Source of the DNA: Bacteroidota bacterium
Lineage (GTDB): Bacteria; Bacteroidota; Bacteroidia; Cytophagales; Cyclobacteriaceae
Direction: 5' to 3'
Length of the DNA: 17,524 nucleotides
NCBI GenBank assembly: GCA_027297025.1
Contig: JAPUIM010000232.1
Span: forward strand, 1-17,524
Both the position numbers and the translations under genes were made by a program. The notes under the pieces were generated by a model, which saw only the letters and a list, made by a program, of their open reading frames with translations, made no database searches and was not told the origin of the DNA. Of the stretch, positions 7,393 to 16,600 are shown piece after piece. How positions within the stretch are numbered: the first letter of the stretch is position 1; each line of letters starts with the position of its first letter.

Positions 7393-8256
7393 TTAACCCA
7401 GATAAGGTTTTAAAGTTTTGCTCCTGGAAGTATGTCTTAGACGACGGATTGCTTTTTCTTTGATCTGTCGTACCCGTTCCCGGGTTAAAGAGAATTTTTC
7501 TCCTATTTCTTCCAAGGTCATGGAATGTTCACCGTTCAATCCGAAATAGAAGGAAATAACATCAGCTTCCCTTTGAGTCAATGTGGAAAGGGCCCGTTGA
7601 ACTTCTCTTCTAAGAGAATCATTCATTAACTCGAAATCTGGGGTTTTTTCCGTATCGTTTTCTAAAACATCCAATAAACTATTTTCTTCACCTTGCACAA
7701 AAGGCGCATGCATAGAAATATGTCGCCCTGAGATCTTCATGGTGTCAACCACTTCATTGGTGGTGACATCCAGTACCTCCGCCAATTCATCAGGCGATGG
7801 TTCTCTTTCATATTTTTGCTCCAGTTCGGAAAAAGTTTTAGATATTTTGTTAAGTGAACCTACTCGGTTTAAAGGAAGTCTCACTATCCTGGATTGTTCA
7901 GCCAGTGCTTGCAAAATGGATTGGCGGATCCACCAAACTGCATAGGAAATGAATTTAAAACCCCTGGTTTCATCAAACCTTTGTGCTGCTTTAATTAAAC
8001 CCAGATTTCCCTCATTAATTAGATCCCCCAGAGATAGACCTTGGTTTTGATATTGCTTCGCAACGGAAACTACAAACCTCAAATTGGCTTTGGTTAATTT
8101 CTCTAGAGCCAACTGATCCCCTCCCCGAATACGCACCGCTAAGTCCACTTCCTCATCGGGTGTTAACAAATCAACCTTACCGATTTCTTGAAGATATTTG
8201 TCTAAAGATTGGCTTTCCCTATTGGTAATTTGCTTGCTGATCTTTAGCTGTCTCAT
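7393..8256 (-). CDS. rpoD: Primary RNA polymerase sigma factor (RpoD/SigA)
   Basis: This 287-aa sigma-70 protein contains region 1.2 ([10 protein letters not shown], 17-26), region 2 with [18 protein letters not shown] and [11 protein letters not shown] (core binding and -10 recognition), region 3 ([16 protein letters not shown]), and region 4 with the helix-turn-helix ending [18 protein letters not shown]. The short N-terminus without region 1.1 and the total length fit the Bacteroidota primary sigma factor, which recognises TAnnTTTG/TTTG promoters. It sits downstream of pnp on the same strand, 94 bp away. I saw no exact -7 motif in that gap, so read-through from pnp is possible. Confidence 0.95.
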   Translation of the reverse strand: MRQLKISKQITNRESQSLDKYLQEIGKVDLLTPDEEVDLAVRIRGGDQLALEKLTKANLRFVVSVAKQYQNQGLSLGDLINEGNLGLIKAAQRFDETRGFKFISYAVWWIRQSILQALAEQSRIVRLPLNRVGSLNKISKTFSELEQKYEREPSPDELAEVLDVTTNEVVDTMKISGRHISMHAPFVQGEENSLLDVLENDTEKTPDFELMNDSLRREVQRALSTLTQREADVISFYFGLNGEHSMTLEEIGEKFSLTRERVRQIKEKAIRRLRHTSRSKTLKPYLG

Positions 8257-8350
8257 CCAGAATCGGGTTTGGGGTTATGTATCCTATATATCCGCTAAAA
8301 GTGAGTTTTTGGATATTTTTTTAAGGCTCCAATATACGAAACAATTTGTA

Positions 8351-10489
8351 TTAAGTGGTTGGTTTCTGTTCAGGTTTTGGCAACAGTACTTTTCGAGAAA
8401 GTCTGAACTTACCTGTTTTCCGGTCTATATCCACCAGTTTTACCTTTATTTCCTCTCCAACTTCCATAACTCCATCCATTTTCTCTATCCTATCCCATCT
8501 TATTTCTGAGATGTGTAACAACCCATCCTTGCCTGGTAAAAATTCTACAAAGGCACCAAAAGGCATAATTGATTTCACCTTACCTTCGTACACTTCTCCG
8601 ATTTCAGGAACAGTGGCTATGGCTTTCACCCGATTTACCGCAGCCTCCATGGCTTCTTTATCAACGGCAAAAATATTTACCAAGCCACACTCCTCAACTT
8701 CTTCAATAATAATGGTCGCACCGGTTTCCTTTTGTATTTCTTGAACTACCTTACCACCAGGGCCTATAACCGCACCAATAGATTCCTTCTCAATTTTCAA
8801 TTGAACAGACCTTGGAGCATTGGGCTTGAAGTCTGGACGAGGTTCGGCTATGGTTTTCTTCATTTCTTCCAGTATGTGTATTCTACCTCTTTTGGCTTGC
8901 TCCAATGCCTCTTGCAATACCTCATAAGAAAGGCCTTCTACCTTGATGTCCATCTGACATGCAGTGATGCCTTTTTCGGTTCCTGTAATCTTAAAATCCA
9001 TATCTCCCAAATGATCTTCGTCTCCCAAAATGTCAGAGAGTATGGCATATTTTCCAGTTTCAGCATCGGAGATCATGCCCATAGCAATACCTGAAACAGG
9101 TGCTGTGATTTTTAAACCTGAATCCATTAAAGCCAAGCTTCCGGCACAAACCGTAGCCATTGAGGAAGAACCATTGGATTCCAAAATATCAGAAACAATC
9201 CTGATAGTATAGGGGTTTTCTTCCGTAAGGGGCATCACTTGCTTCAATGCCCTAAAAGCCAAATTTCCATGTCCAATTTCCCTGCGACCCGGTCCTCGAT
9301 TTGGCCTGACTTCTCCTGTAGAAAATGCAGGGAAATTATAATGCAATAAAAATTTTTGAAAACTTTTACCCATTGCACCATCTATCATCTTTTCATCCAA
9401 TTTTGTTCCCAGGGTCAAAGTGGTAAGGGATTGGGTTTCTCCCCTGGTAAAGAGAGCAGAGCCGTGGGCAGAAGGCAGATAATCAATCTCACACCAAATA
9501 GGACGAATCTCATCTAGTTTCCTGCCATCCAGTCTTTTGCTTTCGTTTAACACCAGATTTCTGGAGGCTTCTTTTTCTACTCCCGCGATGTATTTATTAA
9601 TCAATCTTTCATCAAATTCGTGGTCTTCAGGTAGGCTATCCAAATACTCCTGCTTGATTGCTTTGAAAGCATCTGATCTTTCCGATTTTACATTTATCCC
9701 CTTAACGGCAACCGCGTACATTTTATCATAGAGCAATTCATGCAGCTTTTCTTTTAGCTCGGGATCCCCTTCTTCTGGAATGTGCTCTCTTTTTTGGGTG
9801 CGTCCCATGGCATCTGCCAATTCATGCTGCATTCGACATTGGTCCTTGATAGCATCGTGAGCAAATTTTAGAGCTTCCAGCATATCTTTCTCAGAAGCCT
9901 CTTTCATCTCGCCTTCTACCATCAGAATGTTGTCCATGGTAGCCGCCACGATCAAATTCAGTTTCGCCTCATCAATAGTTTCCTGGTTGGGATTGATAAT
10001 AAACCTGTCGTCCAATTTTACTACTCTTGTTTCGGAAATTGGTCCCTGGAAGGGTATATCCGAAACCCACAATGCTGCGGAGGCCGATAAAGCTGCCAGG
10101 GCATCAGGCAATGCTTCATGATCAGCTGAGATCAATTGGATATTTATTTGAGTTTCGTAACGATAATCATCAGGAAACAAAGGACGAATGGCGCGATCTA
10201 CCAATCTGCAGATGAGGATCTCATGATCAGACAATCTTCCTTCTCTTTTCAAAAATCCGCCAGGTATTTTTCCGCCAGCGGCAAATTTTTCCTGGTAATC
10301 CACGGAAAGGGGTAAAAAGTCTATGCCTTCTTTTGGTTCTTTACCGGATACCACGGTAGCCAGAAGCATGGTATTGCCCATTTTGAGTACTACCGAACCA
10401 TCCGCTTGTTTGGCTAACTTACCTGATTCGAGGGTAATTTTTCTTCCATCGCTTAATTCGATGGACTTTGATACTTCTTTATATAACAT
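8351..10489 (-). CDS. pnp: Polyribonucleotide nucleotidyltransferase (PNPase)
   Basis: With the start at 10489 the protein has 712 aa, normal for PNPase. The open frame extends to 10570, but those 27 extra residues are not PNPase-like and would run into the rpsO terminator; [12 protein letters not shown] is the typical beginning. Domains in order: a first RNase PH domain with the GGFLKREGR segment, an alpha-helical linker, a second RNase PH domain with [12 protein letters not shown] and the catalytic GDMDFK, a KH domain (about 566-630, GPGG near 576) and an S1 domain (about 631-700). It degrades RNA 3' to 5' with phosphate in the cytoplasm. It follows rpsO, an order conserved in many bacteria, with a strong hairpin between them. 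Confidence 0.95.
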   Translation of the reverse strand: MLYKEVSKSIELSDGRKITLESGKLAKQADGSVVLKMGNTMLLATVVSGKEPKEGIDFLPLSVDYQEKFAAGGKIPGGFLKREGRLSDHEILICRLVDRAIRPLFPDDYRYETQINIQLISADHEALPDALAALSASAALWVSDIPFQGPISETRVVKLDDRFIINPNQETIDEAKLNLIVAATMDNILMVEGEMKEASEKDMLEALKFAHDAIKDQCRMQHELADAMGRTQKREHIPEEGDPELKEKLHELLYDKMYAVAVKGINVKSERSDAFKAIKQEYLDSLPEDHEFDERLINKYIAGVEKEASRNLVLNESKRLDGRKLDEIRPIWCEIDYLPSAHGSALFTRGETQSLTTLTLGTKLDEKMIDGAMGKSFQKFLLHYNFPAFSTGEVRPNRGPGRREIGHGNLAFRALKQVMPLTEENPYTIRIVSDILESNGSSSMATVCAGSLALMDSGLKITAPVSGIAMGMISDAETGKYAILSDILGDEDHLGDMDFKITGTEKGITACQMDIKVEGLSYEVLQEALEQAKRGRIHILEEMKKTIAEPRPDFKPNAPRSVQLKIEKESIGAVIGPGGKVVQEIQKETGATIIIEEVEECGLVNIFAVDKEAMEAAVNRVKAIATVPEIGEVYEGKVKSIMPFGAFVEFLPGKDGLLHISEIRWDRIEKMDGVMEVGEEIKVKLVDIDRKTGKFRLSRKVLLPKPEQKPTT

Positions 10490-10572
10490 ATAAGTTTTTG
10501 AAAATATGGTAAATTGAAAGTGGTGATTGCATCTAAGGTTTTGCCGATAATCCGATGGCGAACAAAGCAAAA

Positions 10573-10599
10573 AGGGGATTCAGTGTACTTGAATCCCCT
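10573..10599 (-). terminator. Hairpin terminator between rpsO and pnp
   Basis: A perfect 10-bp stem (AGGGGATTCA at 10573-10582, TGAATCCCCT at 10590-10599) with a 7-nt loop is followed on the minus strand by TTTT. It begins 7 nt after the rpsO stop codon. It should end most rpsO transcripts or act as an attenuator for pnp. Confidence 0.85.
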
Positions 10600-10605
10600 A
10601 AAATG

Positions 10606-10881
10606 TTATCTTCTTAGTTTGAGTTCGGCTATTATCGCCCTGTATCTTTCAATATCCTTGTTGTACAAATAATCGAGTAATCTACGTCTTTTTCCTACTA
10701 GTTTCAGCAACCCAAGTTGGGTGGAATAATCTTTTTTATTGACCTTTAAATGCTTGGTTAAATGATTGATTCTATCCGTAAAAAGGGCTATTTGGGATTC
10801 TGGAGATCCTGTATCCTTGCCACTTTTGGCAAAACCGTGATCCTTAAATATCTTCTTCTTTTTGTCTGTGGTCAGATACAT
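10606..10881 (-). CDS. rpsO: Small ribosomal subunit protein uS15
   Basis: This 91-aa protein has the S15 signatures: [15 protein letters not shown] (24-38), [11 protein letters not shown] (41-51) and [15 protein letters not shown] (58-72). Length is typical (about 89 aa). S15 binds 16S rRNA at the central domain three-way junction early in 30S assembly. Transcription is likely from the promoter at 10920-10950, giving a leader of about 31 nt. S15 represses its own mRNA in several bacteria, but I cannot identify an operator fold in this short leader. Confidence 0.97.
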   Translation of the reverse strand: MYLTTDKKKKIFKDHGFAKSGKDTGSPESQIALFTDRINHLTKHLKVNKKDYSTQLGLLKLVGKRRRLLDYLYNKDIERYRAIIAELKLRR

Positions 10882-10919
10882 TCTATTGGATTAATTAATC
10901 GTGTCCAAAAAATCAACTG

Positions 10920-10950
10920 CAAAGGTATACATAGCATATCTCAATACCAA
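10920..10950 (-). promoter_or_regulatory. Promoter of rpsO (Bacteroidota type)
   Basis: On the minus strand TTG (10948-10950), a 20-nt spacer and TACCTTTG (10920-10927) match the Bacteroidota consensus TTG/TAnnTTTG. It lies just beyond the stop of the lptF/lptG-type gene and is the only site in the window with both elements correct. Confidence 0.65.
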
Positions 10951-10952
10951 TA

Positions 10953-12788
10953 CTATTTTCTGAAAAATTTAACTTTTAATGTCTTGAGCTTATCCTGCAA
11001 TTTGGCAAAAACAACGTTGTAAAAATCAGCTTCAAATAACCTTACATCATTCCTGGCTTGCCTAAGGAAAAACAATCCCATGGGCAACAAGATGATATTC
11101 GCTCCCCAAATTCCGTAGATTGGATCTATTATTCCCCCTTTAGACCACTTGCCTCCGATAATGGATAAAACGTAATAAACAATGAAAAATCCTATGGAAA
11201 GAATTACCGGGATCCCCAATCCACCCCTTTTAATTATTGATCCCAAGGGGGCCCCAATTAAGAACATCACCATGCAGGCAAAAGCCTCTGAAAATTTCTT
11301 ATACTTTTCAACCTCATGCTTGTTGATGTCTTTCTGATTTTTTTGCAATTTTCCATTTATTCCTGCAAATATGTTTTTTGACTTGCGTGCCCTCAGTAGG
11401 GCATTTTTAATGATCCTCCCTTTATATTTATCGGCATCAAAAATGCTATCAAGCACTCTTAATTCTGGCTTTAAAGTATAATCAGTAGTTTGTATATCTT
11501 TTCTTGACTGAATTGATACCCGATCCGAAATTTCAGATACTTTTTTTTGAGGCATTGCCCTGGTTTGGCTGTACTTTGATAACCTGGTTGCTTTTCTATT
11601 TTGTTTTTTATTTTTGGTTCTACCCTTATTCTTCCTGCCTTTATATTTTTTGGAAGTTCTAAGTTTATTTTTAGCAATCCTTGAACCTTTGGTCGACAAT
11701 TTGACATTCACTTTCTCAACTACCTGCACACTATCAATTGTCACAGTGCTATTATCTGTTTTTAATAGGGCTGAAGAGTACTTTAAATGCAGAGGATCCG
11801 ATTTCGGACTTTTAAATAGAGAATCATAGATGATTTTTTTCTGCTGCATAGGTAAAGGAATATCCAAGCCATTTTTCAAGTGATAATCATAGTAGGTGTT
11901 GGCCTCATAATAGGCCCTGTACTTCACATTAAAAATATTCCACTGCATGGAATCAATATCCTTGGATAATTGGTGGGTGTTTTTCATTAAGCGATTGGAA
12001 GCAAACAACTCTTCCTTAGTTTGCTTAAAATCAAAGGAAGCAAGACTAAACACCAGTTTGCTGTGATCGAAATTGATTCTTGTAAAAGGTTTTATATTAT
12101 GACCACCACTGTGTTTCCCTTTTTTCCTGACACTACTTTCAGAATATTTGTTACCATTGAACAATTCCAGCATCAAATAGCGCTCATCACTAAACGTATA
12201 CATTTTGCCTGAATCTGCCAGGATAATTTCATTATTCCCTAATCCTTTGGAGTGGTCATAAATTATCAAATCTTTTAAGGTGATCTCATCGGGATATTTC
12301 TTGTTTACTTTGATGCTGAATTTGGGTATACCATTATAGAAGACCCCTTCCTTGATGTCCAATGAAGGTTTGGTGTGTCGAATATCATACAACAATCGAT
12401 AGGCTTTGAGGTTTGCTCGTGGCACAATGTAATTGTTCGAATAATAGGCTAAAGTGGTCAGTAGCACTACAAACACAAACAGAGGGGCCATCGCTCGCAC
12501 CAATGATATGCCGGAACCCTTGATTGCAGTTAACTCAAAATGCTCGCCTAGATTGCCGAATGTCATCAAAGAAGATAATAAAACGGCAAGAGGCAGTGCC
12601 TTGGGAGACATGTTGATACAGAAATACATGATCAGCTCCAAAAACACAGTAATTCCCAAATTTTTGCCTACGAACTCATCGAAATATTTTAACATATACT
12701 GAGTGAGTAGAATGAAATCCACCACCACAAACGTCAAAATAAATGGTCCTATGAAAGAGCTTAGAATTAACTTATCAAGTTTCTTCAT
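10953..12788 (-). CDS. LptF/LptG family permease (YjgP/YjgQ)
   Basis: This 611-aa inner-membrane protein has three N-terminal transmembrane segments (about 10-31, 47-76 and 97-120), a long soluble section (about 121-500) and three C-terminal segments (about 500-520, 524-545, 556-577). The GSGISLVRAM motif (91-100) and the MFLIGAPLGSIIKRGG motif (508-523) are characteristic. LptF and LptG with LptB extract lipopolysaccharide from the inner membrane. It is far longer than the E. coli homologues (about 360 aa) because the soluble section is expanded, including a strongly basic stretch at 367-416. I cannot tell LptF from LptG. A -7 element lies at 12833-12840 and a small hairpin abuts the start codon. 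Confidence 0.9.
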   Translation of the reverse strand: MKKLDKLILSSFIGPFILTFVVVDFILLTQYMLKYFDEFVGKNLGITVFLELIMYFCINMSPKALPLAVLLSSLMTFGNLGEHFELTAIKGSGISLVRAMAPLFVFVVLLTTLAYYSNNYIVPRANLKAYRLLYDIRHTKPSLDIKEGVFYNGIPKFSIKVNKKYPDEITLKDLIIYDHSKGLGNNEIILADSGKMYTFSDERYLMLELFNGNKYSESSVRKKGKHSGGHNIKPFTRINFDHSKLVFSLASFDFKQTKEELFASNRLMKNTHQLSKDIDSMQWNIFNVKYRAYYEANTYYDYHLKNGLDIPLPMQQKKIIYDSLFKSPKSDPLHLKYSSALLKTDNSTVTIDSVQVVEKVNVKLSTKGSRIAKNKLRTSKKYKGRKNKGRTKNKKQNRKATRLSKYSQTRAMPQKKVSEISDRVSIQSRKDIQTTDYTLKPELRVLDSIFDADKYKGRIIKNALLRARKSKNIFAGINGKLQKNQKDINKHEVEKYKKFSEAFACMVMFLIGAPLGSIIKRGGLGIPVILSIGFFIVYYVLSIIGGKWSKGGIIDPIYGIWGANIILLPMGLFFLRQARNDVRLFEADFYNVVFAKLQDKLKTLKVKFFRK

Positions 12789-12803
12789 AGTGGTTTACCC
12801 ACT
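12789..12803 (-). promoter_or_regulatory. Small hairpin abutting the permease start codon
   Basis: A 5-bp stem (AGTGG/CCACT) with a 5-nt loop ends at the base just before the ATG on the minus strand. It occupies the usual ribosome-binding position. The stem is short, so a regulatory role is only a possibility. Confidence 0.25.
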
Positions 12804-12832
12804 GGTCGTTGTAATCAGTATCAAAAACTGTG

Positions 12833-12840
12833 CAAAATTA
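12833..12840 (-). promoter_or_regulatory. Candidate -7 element for the LptF/LptG gene
   Basis: TAATTTTG is an exact TAnnTTTG match about 45 nt upstream of the ATG. No TTG is found at -33. Confidence 0.4.
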
Positions 12841-12873
12841 GCAAGATTTACTCACTAAGAGTAGGCGTTTTGA

Positions 12874-13269
12874 TTAACCTCCAACCGTTTCTTTCAGTAC
12901 GTTCACCAAACTTTCCCATATTTCCTGTGACTCTTCATCATCTTCATTTTCAGAGAAATCGGTGATTCTCAAAAATACGGTTTGAGTTAACTCATTGCGT
13001 TCCAACTTGAACTCGAGGTAAGATCTTTCAGATGTTTCTTCTTCACCAGAAGGCAGGAATTCAAATTTCACAAAACTGTTGGTCCGGTGGGCGGCTATTC
13101 GGGCAAAGTGATCTTCTCCATCCCATATAATATTATAGATATTGTCTTCATTTACATTGACATCTTCAGCAAACCATTGGGACAGGCCTCCCGGCGAATA
13201 AATATAGGGGTACAACATCTTTCTGGAGGCATTAATTTCAAACTCAGTGACAAATTTATGTTTACCCAT
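12874..13269 (-). CDS. START-like (SRPBCC fold) domain protein
   Basis: This 131-aa single-domain protein begins with KFVTEFEINASRKMLYPYI, followed by GGLSQWFAEDV, a central beta-sheet region (IYNIIWDGEDH, FVKFEFLP) and a C-terminal helix (QEIWESLVNVLKETVGG). This layout matches the AHSA1/START-like proteins of Bacteroidota, which have a helix-grip fold with a hydrophobic cavity. The ligand and role are unknown. No signal peptide or membrane segment is present. It is 85 bp upstream of the permease gene on the same strand; any functional link is speculative. The ATG is followed by a Gly-Lys start usual for the family. Confidence 0.82.
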   Translation of the reverse strand: MGKHKFVTEFEINASRKMLYPYIYSPGGLSQWFAEDVNVNEDNIYNIIWDGEDHFARIAAHRTNSFVKFEFLPSGEEETSERSYLEFKLERNELTQTVFLRITDFSENEDDEESQEIWESLVNVLKETVGG

Positions 13270-13361
13270 AACAATTAAAACTGGTTTAATTTAATTAAAT
13301 TTCCAATAGTTGCAATATATTTCTTTAATTAAAAGGAGTGGCTTTTCAAGACCATAATATG

Positions 13362-13369
13362 TAATTTTG
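13362..13369 (+). promoter_or_regulatory. Candidate -7 element for tRNA-Met
   Basis: TAATTTTG matches TAnnTTTG and lies 20 nt before the mature tRNA 5' end, a fitting distance for a short leader. The -33 region is weak. Confidence 0.45.
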
Positions 13370-13389
13370 CCGGTCATTTGAAAATAGAT

Positions 13390-13463
13390 GGCGAGGTAGC
13401 TCAGTTGGTTAGAGCGCAGGATTCATAACCCTGAGGTCACGGGTTCAACTCCCGTCCTCGCTA
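13390..13463 (+). tRNA. tRNA-Met, anticodon CAT (elongator type)
   Basis: The acceptor stem GGCGAGG pairs with CCTCGCT (first pair G-U), the D arm is GCTC/GAGC, the anticodon loop TTCATAA carries CAT, and the T arm is ACGGG/CCCGT with loop TTCAACT. The discriminator is A and CCA is not encoded. The initiator hallmarks (unpaired first base, three G-C pairs in the anticodon stem) are absent, so it is elongator Met; tRNA-Ile2 with a lysidine-modified CAT is the alternative. The last anticodon-stem pair is an A-C mismatch. Confidence 0.93.
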
Positions 13464-13465
13464 CT

Positions 13466-13497
13466 TTAAGGTAGCTCAGGCTACCTTAATTCCTTTT
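13466..13497 (+). terminator. Intrinsic terminator after tRNA-Met
   Basis: A perfect 10-bp stem (TTAAGGTAGC at 13466-13475, GCTACCTTAA at 13480-13489) with a 4-nt loop TCAG is followed by TTCCTTTT. It starts 3 nt after the tRNA. Confidence 0.8.
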
Positions 13498-13685
13498 AAT
13501 CAATTTGTGTGAATTATTATTTCCTTTAATAAAGAAGATGTAATTCTCAGGGATTGAATTGGCATTCATCAGTTATCTGCAACTACCAGCCAACTAGTAT
13601 TACTACTTCATCACCTTTTTGTTCCAAAATTTTGTATATTTTTAACCTGTCCTCACAAAAAAATCAAACTCAATATTAACACTAA

Positions 13686-16600
13686 ATGACCATCGACCAA
13701 GTATTGACCCAATTACATGAGGAAAAAATTAATACCTGGTTTGATTTAGGGCTGTTCATCGATAAATTTAAAGAGGATAGGAAAATCCCCAATAAAGAAT
13801 TTAATGGATCATTCGGTAGTTTTCGATCCAAAATAGGTAAAGGAGGTCTGGCTTTTATAACCTATCAATATGCGGTGGATGGGGTTACCATCGAAATTGA
13901 AAAGTACGCTAAAATATTTCAATCACTTCTCCACGAAGTTCCCATACACTTAATTACCGGAGAAGTTTATCCGGAGGCTAAGAAAATCATTAAAAGATCT
14001 TATCACCTTCACGAATTGAAAGAATTAAGAGGGTTTGATGACTGGCCCTTATATAAGGATTTCTATTTTACCAAACTGGAAAGAGGAGGAAGCACTTATA
14101 ATCGCCTCATCCATCAATTCTGGCAAGAAGTATTGGTGATAATTGAAAAACTAGGTCATTACCTGGAGTTCCACCACATCGAATTGCTATACCCGGTTAA
14201 TGTAAATTCAAATCCAGGAAACGTATCCCTCAGCCTGGCCCTGGTACTTATTTCAGAATACCTTGGAATTCCTGTGATCAACAATAACCATGATTTTTAC
14301 TGGGAAAGCGGAAATAGCGAAGCCAACCGTGAAAGCAAGAATTTAAAAAAGGGGCCCAGAGACTTTTTCTTCCGCAATGCTCATTTGGGAGAGTTTTTTT
14401 CACAAATCGAGGTCCTGTTTCCCTGGGAATCCCGCACCTGGATCAATGTAAACATCAACCTGAGTCAGAGTCAGCATTTGATTGAGCAAAATGGGCACAA
14501 TCCAGCAAACGTAACTGAAATCAATACCGCGGTTGATACCAGTGAGTTCACTAACGTCACTAAGCGAATGAATATAAAAAGTTTTATGCACACCGAGGCC
14601 ATGTTGGCCCGTTACAAAAAACATTTGCCTGTGTATACCGCTCATGATATTCTAACCAGCCAACTGGTAACGTTATCAAAAAATGATCCAATCCTGATCG
14701 GAGTAAAAAAACAAAACAACCTCAATTTTGTGGGTGATAATATTGTATTTCTTCAGCCTACCAGAGTGATGGTCAGAAAGAGAATAGAAATAGGTTTCGA
14801 TCTCATCACCAGGTTATTGGATTGCGAACATTTTAAAGATAAATTTCTTAGCAATAAAAGATTAAAAATCACCCTATTGGTCACCGGTCCTATTCCATTA
14901 GGGCAGTTCGGGTATTTTCAAAAGCTTATTGACATTTTCTCGGGATGGCTTGAATCATTGTCTCCGGATTTTCGGAAGAGGGTCTATTTGGGATTTTTAT
15001 TTAGCGAGTTTGACAAAGCCTCCTTTAGAAAAAGGATCTCCGACCCACTTGGTATCCCAGAGCTATATAATATTGCTTCTCTTATTTTATTGCCCAGCGA
15101 AACAGAGGGACGTGGATTACCTATCATAGAGGCGGCTGCTTGTGGAATCCCGGTCTTTTGCAGGCGCTATTATCCTGAAAATGTGTATGCAGAAGTTATT
15201 GGAGAACATCTGGATGAAAGGGATCGTCTGAAGGTTTTGGAATTTGAAGGAGTCAATATCCCGAATAAATTAGTAAACAATATCACCGATCGGATTTTTT
15301 TTCCCCAGAATCATCTTCTGGAAGTAGAGCATAATCAAAAAGTAGTACAGAAGCGTTTCAGCCTGGAATCATTGAAACTCAATATCGAAGAGATTCTGGT
15401 ACGTCTCTATTTACAACTTCGATCGAACCAGGCATCCATGGATTTAGTGGCAAAGGAATTCAAATTATACAAAAAATCATTTTCAACTGAGAACAAATAC
15501 CTTAAAGAGATCTTACATACCCAAAATCGTCAGTACCTGGCCGGTAATGGGAGAATTGGATTTATGATCTATTTGAAATCATTAATAGATCCAAGTTTCT
15601 TTAGAGTAGAGGAACAAAAAAATAAGGGCGCTGCCATGAGATTTGCTAAAAAACTGGTGGAAGAAAGTAATGAGAACCGTCCTATAGATATTAAAAAAAC
15701 CATTGCGTTTTACAATGCGGTGGATAACATATTTAATTACCACACCGGTAGCATAATAATTCGTCATGATCATTCCCTTGGCTATAGGCATCGCAACAAA
15801 AATTATTATCCATATCACGACTACACCCCTCAGGAATTAACCGGTTTGATTAATTTGTTGTTCCATAAGATCATTCAACCACCTGCCTTCCCTGTCTTAA
15901 GAAGAAGTCCTCATTTTTTCACGGATTGGAACCTGGCCCTTTTCCAAATGACCAACAGTTCCTCGTTACCCATTGATGATCGTAAACGATTGGTTAAAAA
16001 GTTGCATAATAAATATCTTCCCTTTGGCTATTTCCCAGGAGAATTTTTCAACTACGAATTGGAATACCTAATCCTGCAGCCGGTCAGGGCCAGATTAAAC
16101 CTGAAAATTGAGGAAGAACTAACCCCTGCTCTGATCAAAGAAAAGAAGCGGGAGATTTCATCGATATATGTTTTTTGTCAGGAACATCCATTAGATAAGT
16201 GGATAACCTATGATTTTATATTGCAATATTTGTCCACCAACGATGATATTGAAATTAGAACCTTGTTTCGATCAGGGATTTTGAAACTGGTCAAAACCCA
16301 ACAATGGACGGTGGGTTTGCATGCAAGACAATTGGGTGAAGATGCCTGGAAGACTTTAAGCCAAATAAAAAAAGCTGGCGGGTTTATTATCACCAACGGC
16401 GACAATTCAGCATCAATGACTGATGTATTGAATGTGGACCGATTCCATATAGGAAAGGCTGAAGAGGAAATGGTAGCCAATATTATGGGAATCCCCCTTC
16501 ATACCGGTTTCATTCAATTTGTGCCAGCTGGTATTAGGACTACTTTGGCCTACCCCACCCCTGTTCAAACCGCCAAAGATTTCCACGATATACTGAAAAG

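Noticed and set aside
8257..8350. Terminator or promoter between pnp and rpoD
   Set aside because: The best stem (ATATCC/GGATAT) has a 17-nt loop and no T tract, and TATATTGG misses the -7 consensus, so neither is reported.
8732..9212. Plus-strand open frames opposite pnp
   Set aside because: These are complementary-strand shadows of conserved PNPase sequence.
10490..10570. N-terminal extension of pnp to an ATG at 10570
   Set aside because: The added 27 residues (rich in Cys, His and Phe) do not resemble PNPase, and the region abuts the rpsO terminator; the methionine at 10489 gives the standard PNPase beginning and length.
11614..11829. Plus-strand open frame inside the permease gene
   Set aside because: It is antisense to a well-supported coding region that is Lys/Arg-rich, which tends to create open reverse frames; no family match or start signal.
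13287..13300. AT-only palindrome upstream of the START-like gene
   Set aside because: Made of AATT/TTAA runs expected by chance in such AT-rich DNA; no second copy or motif context.
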